Positions 1-7,053 of a DNA stretch of 18,737 bases are shown one piece after another. The notes below the pieces were generated by a model that saw only the letters and a list, made by a program, of their open reading frames with translations, was not told the DNA's origin and did no database searches. Source of the stretch: JAYFNU01 sp034933305 (GTDB taxonomy: Bacteria; Bacillota; Clostridia; Oscillospirales; Ruminococcaceae); assembly GCA_034933305.1 (NCBI GenBank), contig JAYFNU010000015.1:1-18737 (forward strand), read 5' to 3'. Numbering within the stretch: position 1 is the first letter of the stretch; each line of letters starts with the position of its first letter. The position numbers and the translations under genes are program-made.

Positions 1-1113
1 GCACTGGTACAGGTTGAACCGGATGCCCGCCTGCCGCGCGCGGTGGAGCTCCACCGCGGTGTGCGCCGGCGCCACCTCCACAAAGCCGCCCAGCCGGTCG
101 TCCCGCCAGCCGGGGCAGCGCTCGCCGAAGACGAACGGCAGGAACACCGGGATCGGCTGGCCGACGTCCTCCTCCCGCTCCAGCTCCTTAAAGGAATAGC
201 GGTCGCCGAGGCAGGTCTCCTTGAACCAGTTGATGCAGTTGCAGGCGCTCGAGATGGCCGCGCCCGACAGCCAGTCGGTGACGCCGTAGTAGCACCACAG
301 CTCCTTGTCCTTCGGGATGATCGGGTGATCCGACGTCAGCCGGATGGCCCCGCTCGTGCCGACCGACAGCGTCATGCGGCCCACGACGGCGGCGCCGTTC
401 GCGATCTGGTTGAGCGCCCCGTCGGGATGCGCGGGCACGACGGGCACGCCGCTTCGGATGCCGAGCAGCTTCGCGCCCGCTTCGCTGAGCGCGCGGGTGT
501 CGCGGTATGTGACGAGCTGTCCGAGCTGGTCGCGGCGCACGCCCGCGTACTCCATCGCAAAATCGTCGTACTGCAGCGCGTGGATGTTGAGCAGGCCCGA
601 GCCCGCCATCGTGCTCACGGATTCGCAGAACTCGCCCGTGAGCCGGTAGAAATTGTAGGCCCCCTGGCTCGGCAGCAGCCTGTCGCCGAGGCTGAGCCCG
701 TTTTCGCGCAGATACCGCATCGTCTGGCGCATATAGGTGACGTGCGGCATGCAGCCCGTCCCGTTGTACAGCCGCTCGACGAGCGCCCCGTCCGCGCGCG
801 CCTTCGCGCACATCGCCGACGGCGCCATGTAATTCCACGAATAGGTCTTCCCCGCCGTCATGCCGGGGCCGCACACCGCCATGCTGTGAAAGGTGCCGCA
901 CAGCGCGACCGCGTCGACCGCTTTTCCCTCGGCGAGCTTCCTGCCGAGCGACGCCGTCAGACGGAAGACGCCGTCGGTGTCCGTGACGCCCTCGGTCTCG
1001 ACGAGACCGTTGTCGTCATACGCCGCGTCGGCGGTGCCGACGACGCCCTTTTCGGGATCGAACAGCAGCGCCTTCGCGGAGCTTGTGCTGGATTCAAGAG
1101 CAAGGATCAGCAT
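1..1113 (-). CDS. FGGY-family carbohydrate kinase, gluconokinase-like (3' end outside window)
   Basis: Reading the minus strand from the ATG at 1113 gives 371 open codons that run off the left edge, so the C-terminus is missing. The N-terminus (LALESSTSSAKALLFD) is the FGGY phosphate-binding start. Further on are PAHPDGALNQ, with Asp231 in the place of the catalytic base, the ATP-site motif SVGTSGAIRL (about 250-259) and LPFVFGERCPGW (325-336). The last two resemble gluconokinases more than xylulokinases. The enzyme would phosphorylate a sugar or sugar acid in the cytoplasm. A ribosome site AAGGAG precedes the start, and the start lies 12 bases after the stop of the dehydrogenase gene, so the two are co-transcribed. 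With gnd nearby, D-gluconate is the best substrate guess, by inference; xylulose or another pentulose cannot be excluded. Confidence 0.88.
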   Translation of the reverse strand, partial: MLILALESSTSSAKALLFDPEKGVVGTADAAYDDNGLVETEGVTDTDGVFRLTASLGRKLAEGKAVDAVALCGTFHSMAVCGPGMTAGKTYSWNYMAPSAMCAKARADGALVERLYNGTGCMPHVTYMRQTMRYLRENGLSLGDRLLPSQGAYNFYRLTGEFCESVSTMAGSGLLNIHALQYDDFAMEYAGVRRDQLGQLVTYRDTRALSEAGAKLLGIRSGVPVVPAHPDGALNQIANGAAVVGRMTLSVGTSGAIRLTSDHPIIPKDKELWCYYGVTDWLSGAAISSACNCINWFKETCLGDRYSFKELEREEDVGQPIPVFLPFVFGERCPGWRDDRLGGFVEVAPAHTAVELHRARQAGIRFNLYQC

Positions 1114-1125
1114 GGCAACCGCTCC

Positions 1126-2739
1126 TTACGCGTTGACGTATTTGTGCAGCGTCGCGCGCACGGCGCCCTTGCCCGCGACGAGCTCTGCGAAATATCCTTC
1201 GGCGCGCTCGCCGAGCCCCGCCTCATACAGGTCGACCCCGAAGATCGACGCGTTTGAGAAGATGGGGCGCAGCTGCGCGGAAAAGCTGCCCGTATCCCCG
1301 AGGCGGATGTCCTTCAGATGCGCGCGGACCTTCTCGAGCAGCGGGTCGTCGCTCGGCGTGAACGCCGCGCCGTTGTCGTCGACGCCCATGACGTAGCGGC
1401 ACCAGCCGGCGAACACCAGCGGGATGAGCTTCAGATCCCCGACGTTGAGGCTGCTGCTGGCGAGATACGCCTTGATGGTCTCGCCGAAGCGGATGGGCAG
1501 CTTCTGCGACGTGTCCGTCGCGATGCGCTGCGGGCTGTCGGGCATGAAGACGTTCGGCAGGCGCACGCCGATGACGGTGTCGATGAATTCCTTCGGGTTG
1601 AGGATGCCCGGGTCGACGACGACCGGCAGGCCCTCTTTATAGCCGATGATCTCGACCATCTTCCGAAGATCCGGATCCTTCATCTCCTCGGAGATGAGCG
1701 TGTACCCGAGCAGGCAGCCGAAGACGGCGAGCGCGGTGTGCAGCGGATTGAGGCAGGTGCAGACCTTCATCTTCTCGACCTTGTCGACCGTCTCGCGCGC
1801 CGTGAAGATGACCCCGGCCTTTTCGAGCGCCGGATGGCCGTTCGGGAACCAGTCCTCGATGATGAGATACTGCGTCTCCTCCGCGTTGACGAACGGCGCC
1901 ACAAAGGTCCCCTTCGCGGTCTTTACCGAGTCGGTGTTCTCAAAGCCGTCCGCCTTGAGCATCCCGATGACCTTTGCGTCGGGCCGCGGGGTGATCTTGT
2001 CGATCATGCTCCACGGGAAGCCGACCTTCGAGCGGTCGTTCACATACGCGGTAAAGCCCTTTTGCACAAGGCCGCGCTTCTCCCACTCGCTTGCAAAGGC
2101 GTTCATCGCCTCATACAGACGCGAGCCGTTGTGCGAGCAGTTGTCCATGCTCACGAAGCTGACGGGCAGCGCACCCGCCGCGAAGCGCTCGTAGCACAGC
2201 GCCGCGACCTTGCCGATGTAGCTCGTCGCGCCGCCGGGGCCCGCCGAGAAATCCGCCTCGATGAACGGGAAGACCGCGCCCGCGGGATCGGTGAGCTTGT
2301 AGCCCTTTTCGGTGATCGTGAAGCTCGCCATCTGCAGCGACGGGCTGCGGAAGATCTCCCGCAGACGCGCCCAGTCGGCGCTCGCGGGATCCATGACGAG
2401 CGATTCGACGACGCTGCCGATGACACGCTTTTCGATGGAGCCGTCGGCCTTGAGCGTCACGTCGAGCGCGAGGTTGTCGTACGGACGGTAGGCCTTGTCG
2501 ATGATCTCGTAATCGTAGCCCTCGGCGACGACGATGCCGGTGTCCGCGGCCCCTTCGTCGAGCAGGCGCTGGTGGTCAGCCGCGATGAAGGCGCGGAAAA
2601 TGTTGCCCGCGCCGAAGTGGACCCACGCCGGCTGCCGGCGCGTTTTCTCCGTCACCGCCGCGCGGTCGAACGCCGGAAGACGGTAGCCCTTCTTCTCCCA
2701 GGCGGCGCGGTCGGCGATGCCCTTCATGGTCAGTTGCAT
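1126..2739 (-). CDS. Mannitol dehydrogenase family oxidoreductase, fructuronate reductase-like
   Basis: A 537-residue NAD(P)-dependent long-chain polyol/sugar-acid dehydrogenase. Visible features are the nucleotide-binding stretch HFGAGNIFRAF (41-51), VSMDNCSHNG (197-206), matching the family's conserved S-x-DN-x(3)-NG segment, and the active-site segment KVCTCLNPLH (325-334). Family members that reduce D-fructuronate to D-mannonate (UxuB) or tagaturonate to altronate have about 485 residues; this one is some 50 longer. The active-site Lys to Asn spacing is one residue longer than the usual K-x4-N-x2-H. The GTG at 2745 sits only 2 bases from the GGGAGG ribosome site, whereas the ATG at 2739 has 8 bases, so I place the start at 2739. 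It is the first gene of a minus-strand operon with the FGGY kinase, behind its own promoter and GntR-type operator. Exact substrate is inferred. Confidence 0.87.
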   Translation of the reverse strand: MQLTMKGIADRAAWEKKGYRLPAFDRAAVTEKTRRQPAWVHFGAGNIFRAFIAADHQRLLDEGAADTGIVVAEGYDYEIIDKAYRPYDNLALDVTLKADGSIEKRVIGSVVESLVMDPASADWARLREIFRSPSLQMASFTITEKGYKLTDPAGAVFPFIEADFSAGPGGATSYIGKVAALCYERFAAGALPVSFVSMDNCSHNGSRLYEAMNAFASEWEKRGLVQKGFTAYVNDRSKVGFPWSMIDKITPRPDAKVIGMLKADGFENTDSVKTAKGTFVAPFVNAEETQYLIIEDWFPNGHPALEKAGVIFTARETVDKVEKMKVCTCLNPLHTALAVFGCLLGYTLISEEMKDPDLRKMVEIIGYKEGLPVVVDPGILNPKEFIDTVIGVRLPNVFMPDSPQRIATDTSQKLPIRFGETIKAYLASSSLNVGDLKLIPLVFAGWCRYVMGVDDNGAAFTPSDDPLLEKVRAHLKDIRLGDTGSFSAQLRPIFSNASIFGVDLYEAGLGERAEGYFAELVAGKGAVRATLHKYVNA

Positions 2740-2760
2740 GTGCACATCCTCCCGATTTTA

Positions 2761-2770
2761 TGATATATTA
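2761..2770. promoter_or_regulatory. Putative GntR operator, dehydrogenase operon
   Basis: TGATATATTA, one of five near-identical copies of the imperfect palindrome TGATATATYA in the window. It lies about 30 bases downstream of the predicted start of transcription, a position where a bound repressor would act as a roadblock. Assignment to the GntR protein at 8223-8933 is inferred from the copy in that gene's own promoter. Confidence 0.65.
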
Positions 2771-2803
2771 CAAAAAGCTCTGCCCCGGTCTGCGTATGGC
2801 TTC

Positions 2804-2832
2804 ATTATAGCCCCCGCCGACAGGGCTGTCAA
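2804..2832 (-). promoter_or_regulatory. Promoter of the dehydrogenase-kinase operon
   Basis: On the minus strand a perfect -35 TTGACA (2827-2832) and a perfect -10 TATAAT (2804-2809) are separated by exactly 17 bases. Transcription would start near 2797, giving a leader of about 58 bases that contains the TGATATATTA operator at 2761-2770. Confidence 0.85.
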
Positions 2833-2971
2833 TCGAACGAATCTCCCGTCTGTTGCAAAAAGCAAAGAAATTCGGCGCTGTCCCTGATATTTTCTATTGA
2901 TTTTCTATAGTTTCCCGCGGCGGGGCACGCCCTTTTCCCGCGCACCGGAACCCCCGCGCGCAATCTTTCTC

Positions 2972-3000
2972 TTGAAGAAGCAGAGAAATCGTGATAAAAT
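2972..3000 (+). promoter_or_regulatory. Promoter of the gnd-larA-like operon
   Basis: TTGAAG (2972-2977) and TAAAAT (2995-3000) are 17 bases apart on the plus strand, pointing at gnd. The predicted start near 3007 is just upstream of the TGATATATTA site at 3013-3022. The intergenic stretch 2740-3081 has divergent promoters, two operators and the two leaders; I see no gene in it. Confidence 0.65.
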
Positions 3001-3012
3001 AAATTGATATTG

Positions 3013-3022
3013 TGATATATTA
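3013..3022. promoter_or_regulatory. Putative GntR operator, gnd operon
   Basis: TGATATATTA preceded by TTG, giving TTGTGATATATTA. The same extended form TTGTGATATATTA occurs (minus strand) in the gntR promoter. It covers roughly +6 to +15 relative to the predicted gnd transcription start, consistent with repression. Confidence 0.68.
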
Positions 3023-3081
3023 ACTGCGTGCGGCGCCGCCGCGCGCAGAACAACAAAATTGCCAAACGGAGGAATGTCGAA

Positions 3082-4533
3082 GTGAAAAAGTCGGATATCG
3101 GGCTCATCGGGCTTGCCGTCATGGGCGAAAACCTCGTCATGAACATGGAGAGCAAGGGCTTCACGGTGAGCGTCTACAACCGCACGACAGAGAAGATCAC
3201 GCATTTCATCGAGGGGCGCGCGAAGGGAAAGAACATCGTGGGCGCCTACAGCCTCGAGGAGCTCGTCGGGCAGCTGGAAAAGCCGCGCCGCATCATGCTC
3301 ATGGTCAAGGCCGGCCAGCCGGTCGACGATTTCATCGAAAAGCTCATCCCGCTGCTCGAGCCGGGCGACATCATCATCGACGGCGGCAACTCCCACTTTC
3401 CCGACACCGCGCGCCGCTGCGCGTACGTCGAGAGCAAGGGCCTGCTCTACATCGGCACCGGCGTGTCCGGCGGCGAGGAGGGCGCGCTCAAGGGGCCGTC
3501 GCTCATGCCGGGCGGCTCTGTGGAAGCGTGGCAGCATGTAAAGCCCATCCTCCAGGCGATCGCGGCCAAGGTCGAGGACGGCTCGCCGTGCTGCGAATAC
3601 GTCGGCGAGGGCGGCGCGGGCCATTTTGTCAAGATGGTCCACAACGGCATCGAATACGGCGACATGCAGCTCATCTGCGAGGCGTACCAGATCATGAAGG
3701 ACGTGCTCGGCATGTCGGCCGCGGAGATGCACGACGTCTTCTGCGAGTGGAACAAGGGAGAGCTCGACAGCTACCTCATCGAGATCACGAGCGACATCCT
3801 CGCCTATAAGGACGCCGACGGCAGCCCGCTCGTCGACAACATCCTCGACACGGCCGGCCAGAAGGGCACCGGCAAATGGACGGCCATCGCGGCGCTCGAC
3901 GAGGGCATCCCGCTGACGCTCATCGGCGAGGCGGTGTTCAGCCGCTGCCTGTCCGCCGCGAAGGAGGAGCGCGTCGCCGCGAGCAAGGTGCTGCACGGCC
4001 CGGCGGTCAGCTTCAAGGGCGACAAAAAGGCCTTCATCGAAGACGTGAAGAGCGCGCTGCTCGCCTCGAAGATCGTCTCCTACGCGCAGGGCTATTCGCT
4101 CATGCGCGCGGCGGCCAAGACCTACGGCTGGGATCTCCATTACGGCGAGATCGCGCTCATGTGGCGCGGCGGCTGCATCATCCGCAGCATCTTCCTCGGC
4201 GAGATCAAGAAGGCCTTCGACAAGAATCCCGGCCTGCAGAATCTGATGCTCGACGATTACTTCCGCGCCGACATCGAAAAGGCGCAGGCCGGCTGGCGGC
4301 GCGTCTGCGCGGCCGCCATCGAAAACGGCATCCCGGCGCCCGCGATGAGCTCGGCGCTCGCGTATTATGACGGCTACCGCTGCGAGCGGCTGCCGGCGAA
4401 TCTGCTGCAGGCGCAGCGCGACTATTTCGGCGCGCACACCTACGAGCGGCTCGACAGCCCGCGCGGGCAGTTCTTCCACACCAACTGGACCGGCGAGGGC
4501 GGCTCGACCGCCGCGACCACCTACAACGCGTGA
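3082..4533 (+). CDS. gnd: 6-phosphogluconate dehydrogenase, decarboxylating
   Basis: Oxidatively decarboxylates 6-phosphogluconate to ribulose-5-phosphate in the cytoplasm. The 483-residue protein has the dinucleotide-binding GLAVMG (10-15), an NRTTEK loop (33-38) typical of NADP use, IIDGGNSHFPDT (98-109), VSGGEEGA (128-135), and the catalytic set Lys184, Asn188 and Glu191 in HFVKMVHNGIEYGD. The family signature ILDTAGQKGTGKW and the conserved C-terminal GQFFHTNW tail are also present. Length is that of the family's long bacterial/eukaryotic form. A longer reading frame upstream is unlikely: the GTG at 3082 has a GGAGG site 9 bases before it, and the extra N-terminus would be Arg-rich and unlike the family. 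The LarA-like gene follows 16 bases later, so the pair form an operon under the TGATATATTA operator. Its presence in a sugar-acid regulon implies a gluconate-type feed rather than glucose-6-phosphate. Confidence 0.96.
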   Translation: MKKSDIGLIGLAVMGENLVMNMESKGFTVSVYNRTTEKITHFIEGRAKGKNIVGAYSLEELVGQLEKPRRIMLMVKAGQPVDDFIEKLIPLLEPGDIIIDGGNSHFPDTARRCAYVESKGLLYIGTGVSGGEEGALKGPSLMPGGSVEAWQHVKPILQAIAAKVEDGSPCCEYVGEGGAGHFVKMVHNGIEYGDMQLICEAYQIMKDVLGMSAAEMHDVFCEWNKGELDSYLIEITSDILAYKDADGSPLVDNILDTAGQKGTGKWTAIAALDEGIPLTLIGEAVFSRCLSAAKEERVAASKVLHGPAVSFKGDKKAFIEDVKSALLASKIVSYAQGYSLMRAAAKTYGWDLHYGEIALMWRGGCIIRSIFLGEIKKAFDKNPGLQNLMLDDYFRADIEKAQAGWRRVCAAAIENGIPAPAMSSALAYYDGYRCERLPANLLQAQRDYFGAHTYERLDSPRGQFFHTNWTGEGGSTAATTYNA

Positions 4534-4549
4534 GCGCGAAGGAGACGAC

Positions 4550-5821
4550 ATGATCAATCAGGAAATATACGCGCCCGCCGGCGGCGCCATCTCCGACGCC
4601 GCGCTGGAAAAAGCCATCCGCGAATCCATCAGCGACGTGCAGGCTTCCCTGAAGCGCGTATTGCTCATCGTCCCTGACTACACGCGCTACCACTCCAACG
4701 GCGGCAGGATCGCGAATCTCTATTATCACCTCCTGAAGGATCACTGCGCGGTCGACCTGCTGGAGGCGCTGGGCAGCCATGCGCCGATGACAAAGGAGGA
4801 GTGCGCCGACATGTACGGCGACATCCCCTTCGAGCGCTTCATCTCCCACAACTGGCGCACCGACGTCGTAAAAGTCGGCGAGGTCCCCGCGAGCTATGTC
4901 GCCGAGGTCTCGGAAGGCCTCATGAACGAGCCCATCGACGTCGAGATCAACAAACGGCTGCTCGACGGCTACGATCTGATCCTGTCCATCGGGCAGGTCG
5001 TGCCCCACGAGGTCGTGGGCATGGCGAACCACAGCAAGAACATCTTCGTCGGCGTGGGCGGCAACAGCATGATCAATTCGTCCCACATCCTCGGGGCGTT
5101 CTACGGCATGGAGCGGATCATGGGCAAGGACTTTTCGCCCGTGCGCAAGGTCTTCGACTACGCGCTCGAGCATTTCCTCGGCGACCTGCCGCTGTATTTC
5201 GTGATGACCGTGACGACGGCGCCCGGCGGCCGGATCCGGCAGCACGGCCTGTTCATCGGCCGCGAGCGCCGCTATTTTGAAAAGGCGGTCGCGCTCGCCC
5301 AGCAGACCAACCTGACCTTCGTCGACGCCCCGCTCAAAAAGGTCGTCGTGCTGCTCGACGGCAGGGAATTCAAGAGCACCTGGGTCGGCAACAAATCGAT
5401 CTACCGCACCCGCATGGCCATCGCCGACGGCGGCGAGCTCATCGTGCTCGCGCCGGGCGTCGAAAAATTCGGCGAGGACGCGGCGAACGACAGGCTCATC
5501 CGCAAGTACGGCTACTGCGGGCGGCTCAGGGTCATCGAGCTTTGCAAGACGCAGGACGACCTCAAGGCGAACCTGTCCGCCGCGGCGCACCTCATCCACG
5601 GCAGCTCCGACGGCCGTTTCTCCATCACCTACTGCACGAAGCACCTGACGAAAGAGGAAGTCGAAGGCGCCTGCTTCAACTACATGCCTTATGACGAGGC
5701 GGTCAAGCGCTACGATCCCGACAAGCTGCAGCCCGGCTTCAACACGCTGCCGGACGGCGAGGAGATCTACTACATCCCGAACCCCGCGCTCGGCCTCTGG
5801 GCGGACAAAAACAAATACTGA
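4550..5821 (+). CDS. LarA-type nickel-pincer nucleotide enzyme (2-hydroxyacid racemase/epimerase family)
   Basis: A 423-residue protein with the LarA N-terminal (DUF2088) fold. The key residues match Lactobacillus plantarum LarA closely: Asp43 and Arg46 in VPDYTR (LarA D72, R75), His77 in LGSHAP (H108), His153 (H174), Lys163 (K184, which holds the cofactor covalently) and His179 (H200, a nickel ligand). The spacings 153-163-179 are identical to 174-184-200. It should therefore bind the nickel-pincer nucleotide and epimerise the carbon bearing the hydroxyl next to a carboxylate. Lactate is not the likely substrate: the gene is 16 bases after gnd and shares the sugar-acid operator, so an aldonate such as gluconate/mannonate is inferred. 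Some LarA homologues are reported to be gluconate 2-epimerases. The cofactor genes larB, larC and larE are not in the window. Start ATG 4550 has GGAG 5 bases upstream. Confidence 0.85.
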   Translation: MINQEIYAPAGGAISDAALEKAIRESISDVQASLKRVLLIVPDYTRYHSNGGRIANLYYHLLKDHCAVDLLEALGSHAPMTKEECADMYGDIPFERFISHNWRTDVVKVGEVPASYVAEVSEGLMNEPIDVEINKRLLDGYDLILSIGQVVPHEVVGMANHSKNIFVGVGGNSMINSSHILGAFYGMERIMGKDFSPVRKVFDYALEHFLGDLPLYFVMTVTTAPGGRIRQHGLFIGRERRYFEKAVALAQQTNLTFVDAPLKKVVVLLDGREFKSTWVGNKSIYRTRMAIADGGELIVLAPGVEKFGEDAANDRLIRKYGYCGRLRVIELCKTQDDLKANLSAAAHLIHGSSDGRFSITYCTKHLTKEEVEGACFNYMPYDEAVKRYDPDKLQPGFNTLPDGEEIYYIPNPALGLWADKNKY

Positions 5822-5849
5822 GCCTTCGCCGCGGCATATTCCGCAAAAC

Positions 5850-5887
5850 AAAAAGGCCGCCCGCTGAATTCAGCGGGCGGCCTTTTT
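5850..5887. terminator. Bidirectional rho-independent terminator
   Basis: A perfect 38-base palindrome: AAAAA, a 14-bp GC-rich arm from 5855, its mirror to 5882, then TTTTT. Because A-run and T-run are symmetric it works in both directions, ending the gnd operon (plus) and the HEAT-like gene whose stop is at 5896 (minus). It contains GAATTC at its centre. Confidence 0.93.
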
Positions 5888-5895
5888 ATTCCGTA

Positions 5896-6324
5896 TCATT
5901 CGCACAAAGCGCGCAGCGCGGCGATGTCCTTTTCGATCAGCGGGCGCATGCTGTCCTTGTATTTGGAAAGATCCAGCGCCGCGATCCGCGCGACGATCGC
6001 TTCGCCGAGCTCCGGCTTATACAGCAGCACGGAACGCAGCGCGGCGAGGCATTGCCGCACGACCGCCGGCTTTTCGTCCCCGAGCCGCCACAGCAGAACA
6101 TCCGCGTTCGCCTTCAGCTTGTTCTGCCGGTCCCACGGCGCCTGCGCGCAGCACAGGCGAAATCCGCGCGTGCGGACGCAGGACGACGGATCCTCTAAAA
6201 GGCGCAGGAAAGCATCGAAATCCGCGTACAGCTCGTCGCCCGCCGCCGAGCGCCGCTCAAGCTCCAGCAAATACGCATACGTCTCCGCATTGCCCTTGCC
6301 CCGCAGCCGCGCAAAGTCGGTCAT
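5896..6324 (-). CDS. Small HEAT-repeat-like protein of unknown function
   Basis: A 142-residue protein, all helical by eye, with stretches such as EDPSSCVRTRGFRLCC and LGDEKPAVVRQCLAAL that look like HEAT-type helical hairpins. No catalytic motif, signal peptide or membrane segment is visible. Similar short proteins are common in Clostridia and are often given the uninformative name 'SufBD protein'; I see nothing linking this one to iron-sulfur assembly. It follows the XRE regulator gene on the same strand by 35 bases and ends 9 bases before the bidirectional terminator, so it is the last gene of a two-gene operon. ATG 6324 is preceded by an AAGGCGG ribosome site. A scaffold or protein-binding role is a guess from the fold only. 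Confidence 0.75.
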   Translation of the reverse strand: MTDFARLRGKGNAETYAYLLELERRSAAGDELYADFDAFLRLLEDPSSCVRTRGFRLCCAQAPWDRQNKLKANADVLLWRLGDEKPAVVRQCLAALRSVLLYKPELGEAIVARIAALDLSKYKDSMRPLIEKDIAALRALCE

Positions 6325-6359
6325 CTTCGTCCGCCTTCTCCCCGCTCAAAATGCTTGTC

Positions 6360-6944
6360 TCAAACAGTCTGATAAAACAGGCCGTCCCTGCTGCAGTACC
6401 ACACGAGCTTTCCGTGACCGATGCAGGGGATGCGCGTCTGGACGTTCCACTCGGGGTACAGCTTGCGCAGCACCAGCGCGTCCCCCGTCAGCAGCGCGAC
6501 AAAGGAAATGTAATGTTCCTTCGTCATGGGGTGCCCGCTCGAGATGAAATAGTCGTTCTCGATCTTCTCGACGCACAGGCGATCCGCCTCCTCGGCTTTT
6601 TCGGCCGCGCGCGGCGCGAGCGGCTTGCCGCAACAGCTGACCGCAGCCTCCCCCGTCGCCGTCACGATATTGCCGCACTGCGGACACACGTAGAATGCAA
6701 GCTTTTTCATGTTTCCTCCCACCGGGTCCGCGGACTGCAGCGCGCCGTCGAGCAGCGTCTGCACGTCGACGCCGAGCGCCGACGCGAGCCCCGCGAGCAG
6801 CGACACGTCGGGGCAGCCCCTGCCCCGCTCCCATTTCGACACCGCCTTGTCGCTGACGCCGACGCGGTCGGCGAGCTGGCGCTGGGTCATGTTTTTTTCG
6901 ATGCGCAGCCGGCGGATGAGGCCGCCTGTCTTTTCACAATCCAT
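6360..6944 (-). CDS. XRE-family regulator with zinc-ribbon and superoxide-reductase-like tail
   Basis: A 194-residue protein. Residues about 6-60 are a helix-turn-helix of the XRE type (RRLRIEKNMTQRQLADRVGV, then SDKAVSKWERG). This is followed by a Cys-rich segment, CPQCG and SCCGKP, and a tail with SSGHPMTKEHYISF and WYCSRDGLF that recalls desulfoferrodoxin/neelaredoxin. In those enzymes iron is held by four His and one Cys; here the two His of HPMTKEH and the Cys are present, but the His of the usual C-x2-HG is Asp and the E-K-H motif is absent, so catalysis is doubtful. The tail may act as a metal or redox sensor. An upstream in-frame ATG at 6974 is less likely; ATG 6944 has GGAGG 8 bases before it. 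It leads an operon with the HEAT-like gene. Confidence 0.85.
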   Translation of the reverse strand: MDCEKTGGLIRRLRIEKNMTQRQLADRVGVSDKAVSKWERGRGCPDVSLLAGLASALGVDVQTLLDGALQSADPVGGNMKKLAFYVCPQCGNIVTATGEAAVSCCGKPLAPRAAEKAEEADRLCVEKIENDYFISSGHPMTKEHYISFVALLTGDALVLRKLYPEWNVQTRIPCIGHGKLVWYCSRDGLFYQTV

Positions 6945-6964
6945 ACGATCCGCCTCCGTAAAAC

Positions 6965-6993
6965 AGTGTACCACGCGCCCGCGGACTTTCCAA
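6965..6993 (-). promoter_or_regulatory. Promoter of the XRE-HEAT operon
   Basis: On the minus strand TTGGAA (6988-6993) and TACACT (6965-6970) with a 17-base spacer, about 20 bases before the start codon of the XRE gene. No TGATATATYA site is present, so this pair is probably outside the sugar-acid regulon. Confidence 0.55.
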
Positions 6994-7016
6994 CCGACGC
7001 TGCGTAGAGTTTACAA

Positions 7017-7042
7017 AAGCGGCGGCCCTGCGGCCGCCGCTT
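7017..7042 (-). terminator. Terminator of the PfkB kinase gene
   Basis: An 11-bp perfect stem (AAGCGGCGGCC and its complement) with a four-base loop. On the minus strand it runs into TTTTGT, 12 bases after the stop of the kinase gene at 7054. Confidence 0.82.
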
Positions 7043-7053
7043 GCGCGATGCGT

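Noticed and set aside
43..1257. A 404-codon plus-strand frame at the left edge
   Set aside because: It is antisense to the FGGY kinase and the end of the dehydrogenase, is very rich in Arg and Ala, and has no family motif.
3028..3081. An 18-residue N-terminal extension of gnd
   Set aside because: Arg/Asn-rich, unlike the family, and it overlaps the ribosome site of the GTG at 3082.
2905..4557. A 550-codon minus-strand frame opposite gnd
   Set aside because: The plus strand encodes an intact 6-phosphogluconate dehydrogenase with all catalytic residues; the antisense product shows no recognisable feature.
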